Shown here: piece by piece, positions 33,485-46,199 of the stretch
Layout: every line of letters begins with the position of its first letter
Position numbering within the stretch: the stretch's first letter is position 1
Notes under the pieces: generated by a model
Databases searched by the model: none
Told to the model about the DNA's origin: nothing
What the model saw: only the letters and a program-made list of their open reading frames with translations
Assembly (NCBI GenBank): GCA_023101885.1
Contig: JALPQD010000247.1
Location: forward strand, 2,388,230-2,452,229
DNA: 64,000 nucleotides
Reading direction: 5' to 3'
Source: Typhlomys cinereus
Taxonomy: Eukaryota; Chordata; Mammalia; Rodentia; Platacanthomyidae
Position numbers and translations under genes: made by a program

Positions 33485-33745
33485 CTAACAAAGTCTTTTT
33501 TTTTATTTTTTTTTATTATTTATCACGTGTGTATGTTCTCGATGTGTCTTGTGTGTATGTGTGGTCTGGTTGTGTAACCACGCAATCGCGATGCGCCTCC
33601 CCTCTATCTGCCCGGGATTCACATCCTACAACAGCGCACGTTCCTGCGTCTATCTGGGATTGGGATCGAACTCGGACTTCCGCTCAGGCTGCTAAAATAC
33701 TTGACCAGGCTATTCAAATCTCTTGCCATCCTAAGACTCGGGGAA
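33485..33745 (-). mobile_element. deletion-riddled type-1 SINE-like segment
   Basis: Aligned by eye to the type-1 SINE it keeps the same order (AACCACG, GCGCCTCC, GGGATTCACA, CGTCTAT, GGGATTGGGATC, GAACTCGGACTTCCGC). However, it lacks one to a few bases at many sites, with comparatively few substitutions. CpGs are retained. This is not the usual decay pattern of an old SINE. Confidence 0.65.
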
Positions 33746-33764
33746 CTTTGTAGCAGAGGGAATG

Positions 33765-34195
33765 TTGAGATTTTAAGAACATAAAAGGAGAGAGGGAAAT
33801 ATAGTTCTGCCTAGGTAATGCCAGTCACAGCAGGGCTGCTGCATCCAGACACGCTCACTGCAATGAGCTCTAACCCTGCCAGATCTACACAATGGCCGAC
33901 CAAGCAATGTTCCCCCATGGACCAGCAAGGATCTCAGGAACTACATGCAGTGGGAATCCTAAGGGCAATACTAGACAGGTGAAGAGAAGCATCCCCACCT
34001 GTGGGATTTCCCAAGGAAGGGCCACTTGCTTATATCGCCACAGAGGTCTTGTTCCTTACTAGTATAGATGAATCGAAGAGAGTTGTTAGGGCAGGAGGGA
34101 CAGGGATGGATTAGTGAAGAGCAGGGAGGGGGGAGGGAGAGAAGGGGCAAAAAACTCATTTTGTTTGTATAAAAGATCTCAATGAAAAACAAATT
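33765..34195 (+). mobile_element. L1 3' end, sense
   Basis: 3'-UTR-like sequence (GGACCAGCAAGGATCTCAGG, ACTACATGCAGTGGGAATCC) shared with the reverse of 15945-16246. It passes through a G-rich purine tract (GGAGGGGGGAGGGAGAG) and ends at the tail TATAAAAGATCTCAATGAAAAAC. No ORF2 portion identified with confidence; the 5' boundary is approximate. Confidence 0.65.
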
Positions 34196-35605
34196 GGTTG
34201 CCTCTGTGAAGCTCCTATAAATGCCCTAATAAGGTCACTTTCTCAGGTACTAGGTATCTAGTCTTATTTGGGGAAGACTCCATAAAGCTCCAAATTCCAT
34301 CAAATGACTATCAAGTCAGTAGCTGTTTATTAAAAAATAAATCTAGGAGATTGTTAAATTGATGCACACAATAATGAATTTTCTAGCCTAACAGTCTTGG
34401 AAAAGGAAAGCTTTTTTCTCATCCTCTCTTGTAATACTTTTTTTTAAGAATTCACATACAGTGCAGGGTTGTTGACCACAGTGGCCTGTTCCCTTATCAC
34501 AGAGAACACCCCTGGATAGCTCTGAATGAACCAACTGGCAGAGAGCAGCACAGAGTTTCAGACTGAGCCTGTCCGATTACCTGCATCTGTCTCTGTCACA
34601 TCCTTGCCGGAGACTGTCTGAGAGCCATTATTTGTCTTGTCAGCACAGACCAGGAAGAGAACATTAAAGTTGAGCTCTACCAAACCTGTCTCTTCTTCAT
34701 CTTGTGCTATACCTTGTGTCTAGAATCCCAGGGCATGTCTGCCACCTACCCTCAAGGAAACATAAACAAGACTTTTCTCTCCAGGACTCAAATGTTCAGA
34801 TTAGCTCCAGGCTTCTGAATATTAGATGCTTTGCTGCCAAGAACTAACATTTCTCCAGGGCTTAGTGGTAAGCCTAAGTGAGAGGCAGGCAGAGTGCAGA
34901 CCACAGGCATGCCACTTTCCATAGCAACCTCTGTGGAAAACAGTGATGTGTGCTGGGCTGCCTCAGGAGAGATGGGGGGTTGGCTCACACAGCTCTGTTC
35001 TCAAAGCATTGACAGATACTATGAGAGATTTACTATAGACTGTGAAGGATGGAGAATGGAGGATGCAGGAAGTCTGGATAGGACCTAACCTAGACTCACA
35101 TGGCCCAGCCTGAACTGGACTTAGTGTCCCATCTGAAGGACAGACACTGATGGCTCAGCACAATTTTCCGTTGAGGCCTGCAAGATCAGACTTGGAAGGA
35201 AAATACATTGCCATCCTCCTGGGCAATAAGAGGGCTCTAAATGGGGGTAAGACAACTGTTTCCTTCTTTCCCAGGGTACATCTGATTCCACTAAACCACA
35301 CAATGAAGGGATTCCAATTAAAAGATGGGTGAGGAGACTCATGCCACAGGAAGAGGACTCATTTATTTGTAATAGAGAGAATGAGAATACTCAAGGATTG
35401 GAATGACCTGCCTGCAGCTGATGTTGTTCCTCTTACTGGGCTTCTTTCTCACTACTGTTGAAACTCTGGTAAAATTTGAGAAGTACAGCTTGGTCCAGGC
35501 CCTAGTAACCGGAGGCAATGAAGCAAGGATACAAACACAATGGAATTGGATGGGCTGAGACGAAGGCATCTGGTTGAGGAACCAGATGGAGTTGGCTTAT
35601 GGCTG
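34196..35605. other. unique sequence, nothing recognised
   Basis: Moderate GC, no repeat landmarks, only short chance frames. Confidence 0.45.
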
Positions 35606-35609
35606 TTGA

Positions 35610-35835
35610 TACCAGCTTCCTAGCTGTGACTATAGGTAGGTAAGTTTTGCTTAAGCTTTAATTTCCTCATCTTGTGTATGGAAATAAGAATAGTCATTGT
35701 AAGAGTTTTGTAGGGTTCAGTAAAATGACACAGGAAAAGTACGTAGCCTCATCCATTCATCCATCCAAAATTCAGAAGTATGGCTTGATTACTTACTATG
35801 TGCCTGATCCTATACTAAACTCTGATACATCAGTA
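35610..35835 (+). repeat. MIR fossil with adjoining MIR/L2-like text
   Basis: CTTTAATTTCCTCATCTTG, GGAAATAAGAATAGTCATTG and GTTCAGTAAAATGACACAGG match MIR order to about 35745. The following GATTACTTACTATGTGCCTGATC is a common ancient MIR/L2-class motif. Confidence 0.65.
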
Positions 35836-35839
35836 AAAT

Positions 35840-37690
35840 AAAATTAAAATATAATCCACCTCCCACCCCACAGTCTATTCTACTGCTACCAACAAGGTCA
35901 TGTCCACATGTAATTAGTGTGAGTCCTTTAAAAATTTACCTAGTCTTAATATACCTGAAATAGCATTCGAGAAAGATATAAAAGGGTAAGCCAAGAAAAT
36001 AGAAAGCAGAAAATAGTTGAGAGAAACGCGTCAGCAACATAGCTACCAAAATAAGCAAGTAAAGGGGACAGAAGAGGGGCCTAAGGCAGGCTCTCTTCAT
36101 CTCACTATGACTGGGCATCAGGTAGGAGAACCATTGGCCAACTTTAGAGCTTGGAAGTTTGCTGTTTAAGGCCAGTGAGTACTGTCATGGATTTGAATGC
36201 ACTTTGAGGGCACTCTGGAAACCACTAGCTGAAGTGGAGATATATAGCTGAGGGATGCTACTATATCTTTCTAGTTCTTGCAGTCCAATAGTAACCTCCC
36301 AATTATTCTACTGGATTGAAATGTTAGAGCAATTAGAGGCTGAAGAAGCCATGGGGGATTGAGAGAGCAATTTGCATTGACCTTGCTTTGGAAAATGCAA
36401 GGGCTATGGATACCCTTGCCAAAGCAGTCAGTCTGAGAAGATCCTTGCAACCTTGTAATAAACCATTTCCTACTTCGACGGAATTAAAGGCTCCCACTGT
36501 CTCAGAAAAGTGTGCAGCATTCTTCCCCCCTCATTCCAGGGCCTCCTGCCATGCTGAGCCCTCCTGTGTGAGTGGACATGTGCTGGGCTCATCCTAGGAC
36601 AGCCTCCATTGGCTTCTGGTCTAATCAGTTCTCCAGTGTCCTAAAACAATCACCATCTCATGGCCTGTACATGGGTTATTTGCAGGATTTACTGCCCAGG
36701 AATACTTAACGAGATTCTAATGCCTGCTGGATCATAATGAAACCCTTAGGGAGTAACAAGCACTAGCAAGCTAATAATGGCACCATTGCATTCTGGGAGC
36801 CAGCTATCAGTACTGCTTTTGGTGGAACAAGATGCACAGGACAGGTCTGGTAACTCATTCAGAAGTGATAGTTATGGAAGAAAACTTACTGACATCAATT
36901 ATAGATTAATAATTACTAATGTACGTTCTTGATATGAATAAAGCATAAGCATTCTACTTGTGCAGTTTGGTATGTTGCTTAAACGCCACAAGACCTCTGC
37001 GAGACAGGTGGGAGCTTGTATGAAATGTTTTAGGAAATTAGCACATTATATAGGCTCTGTTACAGCAGTTAGTTGATGTGCACAAATAATGTAATATATC
37101 ACAAAGTTAAATTGTATTATAAGAGCTCCAGAAAGTAGAATGGTAGAAGAAATCAGCTAAGCTTCTAAAAGAATTAGAAAATTTTGATTCTGAAGAGAAG
37201 AGGCAAGCTTCTACAAATGCTAACACACTTTTCCTCTAGCATAAATATATCCAAAGGCACTCACCCTAGAGTAAGTTACCAAATGGGGAAGACAGCGTTT
37301 GAGTCTTCCTATGAATCAAGTGCAGCATCAATAGGACAGCATTGTTTTCATTGGACCTCGAAACTGCAGAGGTCCTCACAAGATATGGGGTGTGGAGAGA
37401 TAAACTGCCATGTCTCCAGCAGCTTTTGATGCCCCATATCAGGCTGGGCCAAGTCTTTCAGGTCTCTACCTCTACTTGAAGTGATGGTTCTATCAAGCTG
37501 TAAGGTATTTTCCATTCCTCCAGTGCAAAGTATAGAAAACTACTGAGACTCGGGCATAATCTGAGTACAACCCTAGCACATTCCCTTCAGAGAGCCAGAG
37601 ACAAGTAGACCTCAAGGGCAAAATACCAGCCATTAGATGAAGGTCTCTGGGTAGAAGGAACTTGCTTCACTGAGACATCAATAGTCTCCA
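35840..37690. other. unique sequence, nothing recognised
   Basis: No repeat heads or tails and no supported coding frame. Confidence 0.4.
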
Positions 37691-37699
37691 ACTACATCT

Positions 37700-38880
37700 A
37701 AAAGTCCCAATAAAATCCAAATTCAGTCAGATATCTTATGGAGCCTGTCAAGTTGATTAAAAAGTTCATAAGGCAGAGAAATTTTTTAAAAAGAAGAAAA
37801 AGAGAGCAGCAAGGCATGTATCTAACCTGTCAAATTACAGAATAAAGGTGGAATAGGTCAAATTGTGGAATTGCTGGAGAAGTTAAAATGTAGGTTTTTA
37901 GAATATGGCTCTGTTTCTACACAAAAATTGATCTTATGGGAAAGATGGATTTCACATGGGTAGGAAAAAAATAGACTACTTTATACTCAGCAGGAGAGAT
38001 TGTTTTCTCAATATCATTGATATAAGAAAATTAGACATGTGCCAACTCTCTGACCTAGCACCAAAATACAAAGGAGATGGACTAAAGAATCAAGTTTTAA
38101 GAGTGATAACACTGGATAAAAAATGAACAATAACATTTTGATGACTTTGAAATAAAGTAAGTGTTCAGGTGGGAAGAATGCAAAATGTCAGAAGTTAAAA
38201 CAAAAGTTCATGGATATGTAAGTTAAATTTTGATCATATATAAAAGTTATTATAAAGAAAACTAAGAAAAGCAATCAACATTCTTTCAAATTGCTGAATG
38301 TCTGAGATTTCTCATAATAAATTTCTGAGAAAAATAAGTCTATGAAAAATGTTTATGACACAAATTATAGGCAAGATTAATATTCGAAATACATAAAAAG
38401 CTCCTATAAATTCCTAAACAATGAAAAATTGGGAAGGAATACAGATTAGCAATTAGCATAAAAACAAATGCCAACAGACTATAAACATATACAAAGTTGT
38501 TCAGTTTGACTAGTAATCGGGGAAATGAAAATTAAATCAACAATTAGCTTACGTTTCTTTTCCACTGCTTAGGAAGTAATTAAACATACTGATCATATTC
38601 AGTGTTGTTACAGAGACAGACAGTCTCATATATTGTTGTTTGGGGTGTTCATCATAAAGTCTTTGGGAAGCCAACATGGAATTATTATCAGTATTTTAAA
38701 TGCTTACAGCCCTGAATCCAATAATTCTATGTCTCAGAATTTATTCCAAAGAAAGACTCATTTTTTTCAAGATTACCATAATAGTATTGGAAAAATGTCT
38801 CAAACTAGAATAGTTAAATAGACTGTCTATTTATTAGAATAGTTAAATAGACTGTTGATATATTCAACCTATGGTCATTG
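37700..38880 (+). mobile_element. ancient L1 (L1M/HAL1-like) ORF2 fossil, sense
   Basis: Follows the old mammalian L1 C-terminal text: ATTAGCATAAAAACAAATGCC, AACAGACTATAAACATATAC, GACTAGTAATCGGGGAAATGAAAATTAA near 38510, and CCCTGAATCCAATAATTCTATG near 38710. Frames are destroyed. A 22-bp direct repeat (AGAATAGTTAAATAGACTGT twice, near 38807 and 38837) sits at the 3' end. Confidence 0.7.
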
Positions 38881-38884
38881 CCAA

Positions 38885-41133
38885 GAATCTGGTGTGTGTG
38901 TATATATGTATTGATACAAAACCTTTTCCAAAGACATTTTTCTTTGCCATTGAAAAGAGTCAAGGAGAAATTATTTTACAGAAAGTGACTTTTATTATAA
39001 AGAAAAATTTCTTCTGCAATCCAGTTCTTACCTGAAGACTATACTTCTGATTCTTCATGGGTGCCTTTTTATCCACAAAGTATCAAGCTGCGCTTGAATA
39101 TGATTATCTACCTGTCTGTTCCCCTTCTCAGCAACAGAGGTCTTGTTGCTCTTCCACACAGTGTGTATCTTAACAAGACCAGCGCCCTGTCCAGGTTCTG
39201 GAGTTAGTCATAGCTGATTTAAGTAATTGAGTACATTCTACCATTTTGTGATCATCACCTTGGTAACAGTTGGTTTGAGATACACAAGTTAGCTCAGCAA
39301 ACTTCAAGCCAATAAACTTCAATTCTAGGGCAATGGGTTATAATGTGGGTGAAACAATGCCTAGGAATAAAAAGAAAAACCTGCTATCTTGAGAGATGCT
39401 GGAGAGTGTAACTTGTTTATGAAAACGTCGGCAGAGAAAGGAATCAGTGTCCAGGAAGCTAAGTCTGAAAAAGGAGGGAATCCAGCTTGAAGGAGTCCTC
39501 TGGAATGGGTCGAAAGGTGCTCCTGGAGGTTTTGGCTATAGTGCACAAACTTTCTGCTTATTGCAAAAGCATCACCACCCTCATGCCAGGTGTAAGTCCC
39601 TCTGTCCCGCCTTTTCCAAATGTTGTCTGTGCCCTTCAAGATGTACACTCCATATGGACAAGTTTGTGCCTGTGTTTATTACTGTAATTAATTTGTAATT
39701 CAGGTTTTGGGGTAATAAATGAAGGATGCCATATGGAATTTTTCATGTTTTCTTTTGTACATTTATGCATCACTTGACTCTTTCACATATAGGATATTTA
39801 TTTTTATAACGTTTACTAAAATGTATGAGTTTCTTTTAAAGTTTGCAAAAATCACCTCTGACATTAAATTTATGGTTAAATTTTTCCTTTTCCATATTTT
39901 TTGTGAATTTACCAACATTTCTACCATGAACATACATTGCTTTATAGCTACAAGAACAAATGTCATAGTAGTTTTTAAAGTAATCCTTTGGGGGGGAAAA
40001 AAACTCTTTTGAACTCTATATCAAGGGATCTAAAGTAGTGTATTTCCCATCCAAAGTTGACAGAGAACAATGATGGAGAAAAATCCAGCACTTTGAGAAT
40101 GCATTCTTGAATGCTTGGATTAAAGCTATCATCCTTGGTAGGGAGGAATACAATATATATTAAAAATATGAATAAAGACTCTATATGGCCAGTTGGATCT
40201 GGCTCTATTCAGTGAGCATTCTCTGAAGTTTCCAGTAGGGAATGTGGCAGAGTGTTGCTTTTTTCCAGCCCTCATCTTCCATTTCTTCCATGTGGTCAGA
40301 TCACCAAATTTTAATTGTACATGTGGCCTTTATCAGGAAAAAGACTATAAGCCTTCCACCTTCCTTTTCTGGTTCTGTGGCCATATCACCAATTTTAATC
40401 AATGGGATAAGAGCAGAGAGTAAAGTATGAGTTTCTTTAAAGGATGGGACATGGTGTTCTCTTTGTCTTCTTCCATCCTGCTGCCTGGCATGTGCTCAGG
40501 ATGGCTGGATCAAAAGCATTTTGGCCTGTGAACAATTGCCCATTTGCTAAGAGGCATCACAAGACAGAAATGAAGAGAACTTGATTCTTAGTACGATGAA
40601 GTACTATGCTGTCTTTGGATTGCAAGCCTTTAATGAGATGCCAACATTTTTTTTCATTTTTTTAACATAATGAATTCAACTTATATCTAATTGAACCATA
40701 GACTATGATTATTTTCAGTTTGAGGGGATGTAATCTATCATGGTATTAGGTACATGAGATGGATTGTCACATTACATTTGTGGTCAGGAAGTAAAGAGTA
40801 GACAGGAAGTGGAGCCAGACTATAAAATCTCAGGTCTCTATCCCTGTGACCATTTGTTCCACCTCCTTGAGGCTCCACAATCTTCAAATATAACACCAGA
40901 TGGGGACCAAGTATTCAGCACTTTGTTGACAGGGGACATTTCCCATTCAAAACAAAACATCAGTAAATTCTTATTCTCAGTCAATCTTAAATTAATCTAA
41001 GTTAATGAAGCCTCCTGATCATTGAGGATACTTGGGTAGTTGGAGTGAGTAAATACATTCTCACAAGAACTTGATAAAATTCCCTGTGTCTAAAGACCAA
41101 GGAAGCTTTCTTTTTATCATCTCTCCCTGATCT

Positions 41134-41135
<2 letters not shown>
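38885..41135. other. unique sequence, nothing recognised
   Basis: AT-rich; short chance frames on both strands. No family named. Confidence 0.4.

Positions 41136-41138
<3 letters not shown>

Positions 41139-41179
<41 letters not shown>
41139..41179. repeat. (CA)n microsatellite
   Basis: About 20 CA units without an obvious SINE attached. Confidence 0.97.
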
Positions 41180-41180
<1 letters not shown>

Positions 41181-41224
41181 ATACAGTGTTTACAGAAAAG
41201 GTTCACATCATGCTATAGACTTCT

Positions 41225-41400
41225 TTCTCTTCCATGTGAACTCATCCACCTTATAATTCCACTCACATTTTTATTGTAATTTTTCATTCAGACTCTCTGA
41301 CCTTCGAGGGGAGGGACTATGTGTTAATTACTGTAATATATGTGCATGGCTGCTTGTTTGGTAAACAATAGGCAGGTAACAAATATTTATTGAAAGAATA
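41225..41400 (+). repeat. L2/MIR-class 3' end, sense
   Basis: GAGGGGAGGGACTATGTGTTAATTACTG followed by GGCAGGTAACAAATATTTATTG, AAAGAATAAG. This is the common 3' text of ancient L2-class elements. Identity is from memory. Confidence 0.55.
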
Positions 41401-42680
41401 AGTCCTTTTTTAAAAAAGAGTAAGTTGTTAATTAGCTAAATTTCGTCATTCTATAATGAATACATATTTCAAAAAATGATAAAATCAACATTATTTGTTA
41501 AACTAAAAACACTACATTGACAGAAGTTAATAATTGTCAGCTAATTGATAAATTTAGCAATAAATTCTCCACTTCAACTTGGAAAGTGCTTGAAAGTGAG
41601 AAGTTCATATGTAAGGAAATGTAGGGCTCTTTGCTGAACATGACCCCTCTAGAGCTGTTACAGGCATCATTTCATTTCTTTTGTAGCGAGATGAGACCAG
41701 ACGCTTGTCATTATTTTTACTGGACATGTGACAGGCTGTACCAGCCATCCTTTCTGTAACACTAATATGGTACAACAACAGAGAAAGGACAGGGAAGGGA
41801 GTGTGAAATAGTTTATCAAGGTAAATACTGCACCCAATGTTTATTTAAAAAGAAACAAAATCCTAAACTTGGAAAGATAATGCAGAGTTTGGGTTGCACT
41901 GAAAAGATAAACAATACACAAAATGTGGTTCTCCTGTAAATACAGATAATGTAAAGGCACACAATATCCCAAGGGTGAAATGATGGGAGAGGTTATCTAT
42001 TCTGTGAAATTATTTTTGCTGCATCATATAAATCTGCATTAGATACATTATCACTGTGCATTTTCAAAGAGAGAGAATGTGTGTGGTGTGTTGAATACCA
42101 GGTAGCATGGAAAGGTGGAACTTCTGGGGGGTCCTTTGAGGTTTTTGCTGATCATCTGAAATGTATGTCAAGCAGGCCTCTAGAGACAGTGGACTATGGA
42201 AGATATCTGTGGTAGAAGCATGGTGAAATTGCCTTGTATAGTGTCACAATCACTGCTTAGATTGGGTTGGTATTCCTGGTGCACATGTCCCATGGAGCCA
42301 TAGGCAATTGTTACTTACCTTCTTACTCACTGGTGCTAGCAACTGCAGGGATGTTGTATGCCACCCACAAAAGGTTAAGCAATTGGTCTTTTCCAATGTA
42401 TCTTTTCTTCATGTGGAAATAAGATATTCATCCTTTATTTGGAAATGATAAGTAGAGAGATAAAAAGACAGTTTGAATGTCTTTATTTTTGATTTGTATC
42501 TTTAAATTTGACACGTGAATTTTCCTATGAGATTGCAAGTGTATGTGTGTTGCCCTAATTTGATAAGTGAGACTGGAAATCTAGGGATTCCATGGGAAGA
42601 AAGTTATAAGTTTATTATGCTTCTATTCTTAGAAGATTGTTATTCTAACTAATGGTTTTCTCTCTGTTTCTTTTCAGAGG
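41401..42680. other. unique sequence, nothing recognised
   Basis: No repeat landmarks recognised. Confidence 0.4.
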
Positions 42681-42704
42681 GGCTGGGGAAGCCAGTAGGT
42701 AAAT

Positions 42705-43137
42705 ACTGCAGTTTGCTTGCATATTGCAAATAAATTCACAAGCAAAGACCTTAGGGGTGAAAAGAGGGTTTTATTTTGGCTTATGATTATCCAGTTATAG
42801 TCTTAGTCCAATTTGGCAGGAAAACTCATGCCAACACCAAGGGCAGAAGGAACTTGCCACATCATGTACAACAGGACTTTTGAGAGATGGGCAAATCTTT
42901 TTTGCCAGAACACATGTTTGTCCAAATATACCAAATAATGCCAACTCCCTGAATGAGATCCCTCCATCCTATCTACCTGTCCACAGAAGAGTTCCACCCA
43001 TGGTCTGTGTTTTTCCTTATCAATTAGACAATCTCCTGCATGCTTGATCAAAGGCTTGTCTTAACTACTAACTTTTCACAAATGTGTCCATGCCTCAGTC
43101 TTGGTTGTCAAGTTGACACTTGTATCTAACCATCACT
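42705..43137 (-). mobile_element. MaLR-type solo LTR, antisense
   Basis: GGGGTGAAAAGAGGGTTTTATTTTGGC at about 42755-42780 (reverse of the LTR 3' AATAAA region), a middle with CCAACTCCCTGAATGAG and AATTAGACAATCTCCTGCA, ending TTGTCAAGTTGACACTTGTATC near 43125. Confidence 0.72.
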
Positions 43138-43904
43138 GTAGTCAATCAAAAAGTAACCCCAGGCCTTTCTATTGTGTGTCTCTGTAGCTTTGTATTTTTC
43201 TCACTGAACTTTCTTGAGTTGTGTGGTGAATACTGTTAAGTCCTCCCTCTGAAACCCTCCTCTAACTATGCACAGTGTGTTGAATGGCTGCAGCTAGGCA
43301 GTGACAGCACATGCCACAATGTAATTAATCACTACAACATGAGCGAATCACTCTCTTCCTGAGAATTTCAGCTCCAACCAAAGTCAAAGCAGTCATTTAG
43401 GGCTGTGTTATCAGAAGACCATGAAGTCGGGAGTGACTAGTGCCAGGAAAACCGAAACCACATACAAGTTGAAATCAGAGGACACTGAGTGAGTTACTCC
43501 GCCAGCTGCTGGGGTGTGTGGGGCTCATGTTAGAGAGGAACTGAGTGAGAGTCCACAACAGGAACAAACACAATTGTCCAGTTGATAAGGAAAAGCCTAG
43601 AACCAGAGACATGTAATGTATGGCATTTTTATTCTGGGCAGTCATCTTAGACTTTGCTAAGGAGGATGCTGAAGATCCCATCCAGTCTGGGGGAGACTTT
43701 CTGGTGATGCAGCTGACTGAATTGGTTGACTTGTCAAATTGGACCTTGGCGTAATTGTTTCTTGGTTGGTCATCAAACTCCTGTTTGGGGTGAATAGATG
43801 ATTTTGTAGCATCTCGCAGGAAGAATTTTCACACAACAGCATTGTCTCTACAACCCCATGCAGGAAGGCACTGCCAGTGGGTGATCATGAGAGTGTCTCT
43901 GTTG
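43138..43904. other. unique sequence, nothing recognised
   Basis: No repeat landmarks; short chance frames only. Confidence 0.4.
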
Positions 43905-45645
43905 TAGTTACTCTTCTCTGCTACTGTGAGACAATATTCATACAACCAGCTTAAGAGAGAAATGGAGGTTTATTTGGCTTCTTGATACCAAAGTGAGAAG
44001 AACTCTTCATCCCTCTCATGTTAGCATCTCTAATGCTTCTAAAATGAGTATCATGTGGACAACATTGCCAAGTTTGCCTGTAGCCTCCAGGATGAGAGGC
44101 TCTTTGGATAACAGCTGGTTCATCTTCTTTGTTCTCATACTGAGGAAATTCTCCCTTGGGCTGTTGCTTTAGAGGAAGGGTGGGGAACATTCTTTTGGTG
44201 AGCTGACCCTTGGCTCTTTGCTTCTAAAAGAATTATGGGTGGGAGCCTTTCTTGAGGGTCTTGCCCTCAGGGTATAGCCTTTTCTGTTCTCCAAATGAAG
44301 AGTAGATTTAGGTTCACTTATGAAGCTAGTCTCAAATAATAACTGCCATTTTGCTGTCTGTATTCTCCTAACCTAACAGTTTAACTTCATATTTTTCATT
44401 ATCAAACTTTACAGGTTTATTTCTTCCTACCTGATTCCTTGCTCTTTTCCATAATAAATCTGAATAAGAGCACTAAAAAGTATCTACTGTTTCAAGGGTA
44501 TGTTGTCTTGGAATTTCTCTACCAAACAATTTAATTCAACTTCAGGCAAGCTTTTAGTATTGAGGGCGAATTGAGGCCAATTTCTCTGCCAAAACAATAT
44601 AAATTGCGCCTAGTCCAGTTCCCAGAACAGCCTCTGGAGCATTATGAGTGGGGTCTGCACCATCTGCATCTTTCTCAGTGCTGCTTTTATTACAGCTCTC
44701 ACGACCAAGGCTCTTTAAATTCTCTCTAAGATGCAAGGCTTTCCCAGCTCAAGGTTCCAAAATTCTCCCCATCTCCCTCCCAAAGCAGTTCCAAAGGCAC
44801 ACTAGCCACATTGTAGCAATGACCACACTTCTTGATATCAAATTCTCTCAGCTTCATAGCAACACTTCACTTTTTGGCACTAGATTCTGTTAGTCTCTGT
44901 CATGATTTGAAATGTGTCCCCCATAGTCTCATGTATTTAGCAAGGTCATGGCACCTTGAGAGGTGGAGCCTTGCTGGAGGAAGGCAGTCACAAGGGGTGG
45001 GCCTTGAGGTGGATTAGTCCCACCCTACCTGCAGGAGAAGTCTGCCTTTGCTGCAAGCAGTCCGCAGCTCTTGGCTTCCAAGATGTGGCTTCTGCGGTGA
45101 CTTAGCCTCCTCCAGCTTTGGCCAGCCAGCCATGCCACCTCTGCTTTGAGAGACTGTACCTTCCCTCTGGAACTGTAAGCTGCATAAACCTCCCTTTCTC
45201 CCTTAAGTTGCTTGACTTTGGGTGCTCTCTCACAGCAATAGTAAAAAGTAACTGTTACAGTCTCACAGCAACACTCCACTTCCCAGTACCAGTTTCTGTT
45301 GCAGTCATTCTTCTTGCTACAATGAGATAACACTCAGACTCAAGCAACTTAAGGGGAGAAAGGGAGATTTATTTGGCTTACAGTTCTGCAGGGGAGACAT
45401 AATTCATTATGGCAGAAAGAACATGGCAGGTGGCAGAAGCTGGAGGAAGCTCAGGTCACAGCTGTCATCACTGAAGCAGAAGGAACCAGCAGCAAACTGA
45501 AAGAGCAGGCTGCTAATGAAGGCAGGGTGGGGCTGGTCAAACTCCTCCACCTGCTAAAGATAACAGGACTTCCCAAACATTAACATCAACTGAGGATTTA
45601 AACAATGAGCCTGTGGTGGATAATTCACATACAAACCATGACAAC
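43905..45645 (-). mobile_element. MaLR provirus remnant with nested LTR
   Basis: A truncated left LTR piece (43905-43990; TTAAGAGAGAAATGGAGGTTTATTTGG), an internal region to 44892 that shares text with 26820-27120 (GGACAACATTGCCAAG; GGGTGGGAGCCTTTCTTGAG), and a right LTR at about 45290-45645 with its start at TTTCTGTTGCAGTCATTC. A second LTR is inserted at 44898-45259. Non-coding, antisense. Confidence 0.68.
44898..45259 (+). mobile_element. MaLR-type solo LTR with exact 5-bp TSD
   Basis: Starts TGTCATGATTTGAAATGTG, contains GAGGTGGAGCCTTGCTGG, and ends AAAGTAACTGTTACA. GTCTC at 44893-44897 and 45260-45264 is an exact 5-bp duplication, as expected for ERVL-class integration. It is inserted in opposite orientation inside the MaLR remnant. 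Confidence 0.85.
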
Positions 45646-46060
45646 AGTCTCCTGACAATGAATATCCTCATGTGGGTGCTATGGTGGGTGACACCTTTTC
45701 CTTGTTGTTATTAGCCTCTGACTAAGTGATAGGTAAATACAATTGAAGGCAATCCATTTTTCTATTAATGCTTATTTGTGTAAGTGAACAAACACACTTG
45801 TGCACATATTGTCCCTAAGCAATTATCTACCAGTCTATTCTGGCTTCTGTGTGTTCTACATCAAAACCTACTCATGCCCAGTGCCAGATTCCTCTATTTC
45901 AATAACACTTTTAATGTAATATAACTGACATCTAATATAATTTATCAATATGCCAACTTTTAGGAATGTCGTATCTAAACAAGGTCACTCTAAACCTAGA
46001 GACCTTTACCATCTAAGGATTGTCATCTCCATCATTGTGGCTTGTAGCATTTTTTTCTGA
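45646..46060. other. unique sequence, nothing recognised
   Basis: No repeat landmarks recognised. Confidence 0.4.
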
Positions 46061-46069
46061 AAACCACCT

Positions 46070-46195
46070 GATACTTAGACTATAAGGTACAGTCCTCTCT
46101 ATTACAGATGAGGAAACTGAGGCCCAAGAAGTACCTAGGCCTCAACATGTCCTGGGATAGATTTACATGGGAATCCAGTTGCTCTCAACACTAAT
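46070..46195 (-). repeat. MIR fossil, antisense
   Basis: TTACAGATGAGGAAACTGAGG at 46104-46124 is the almost unmutated antisense MIR core, followed by AAGAAGTACCTAGGCC and a diverged 3' part. Confidence 0.8.
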
Positions 46196-46199
46196 CCCC

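Noticed and set aside
33313..33753. 146-codon open frame, plus strand
   Set aside because: Its second half is the antisense of the deletion-riddled SINE; not a gene.
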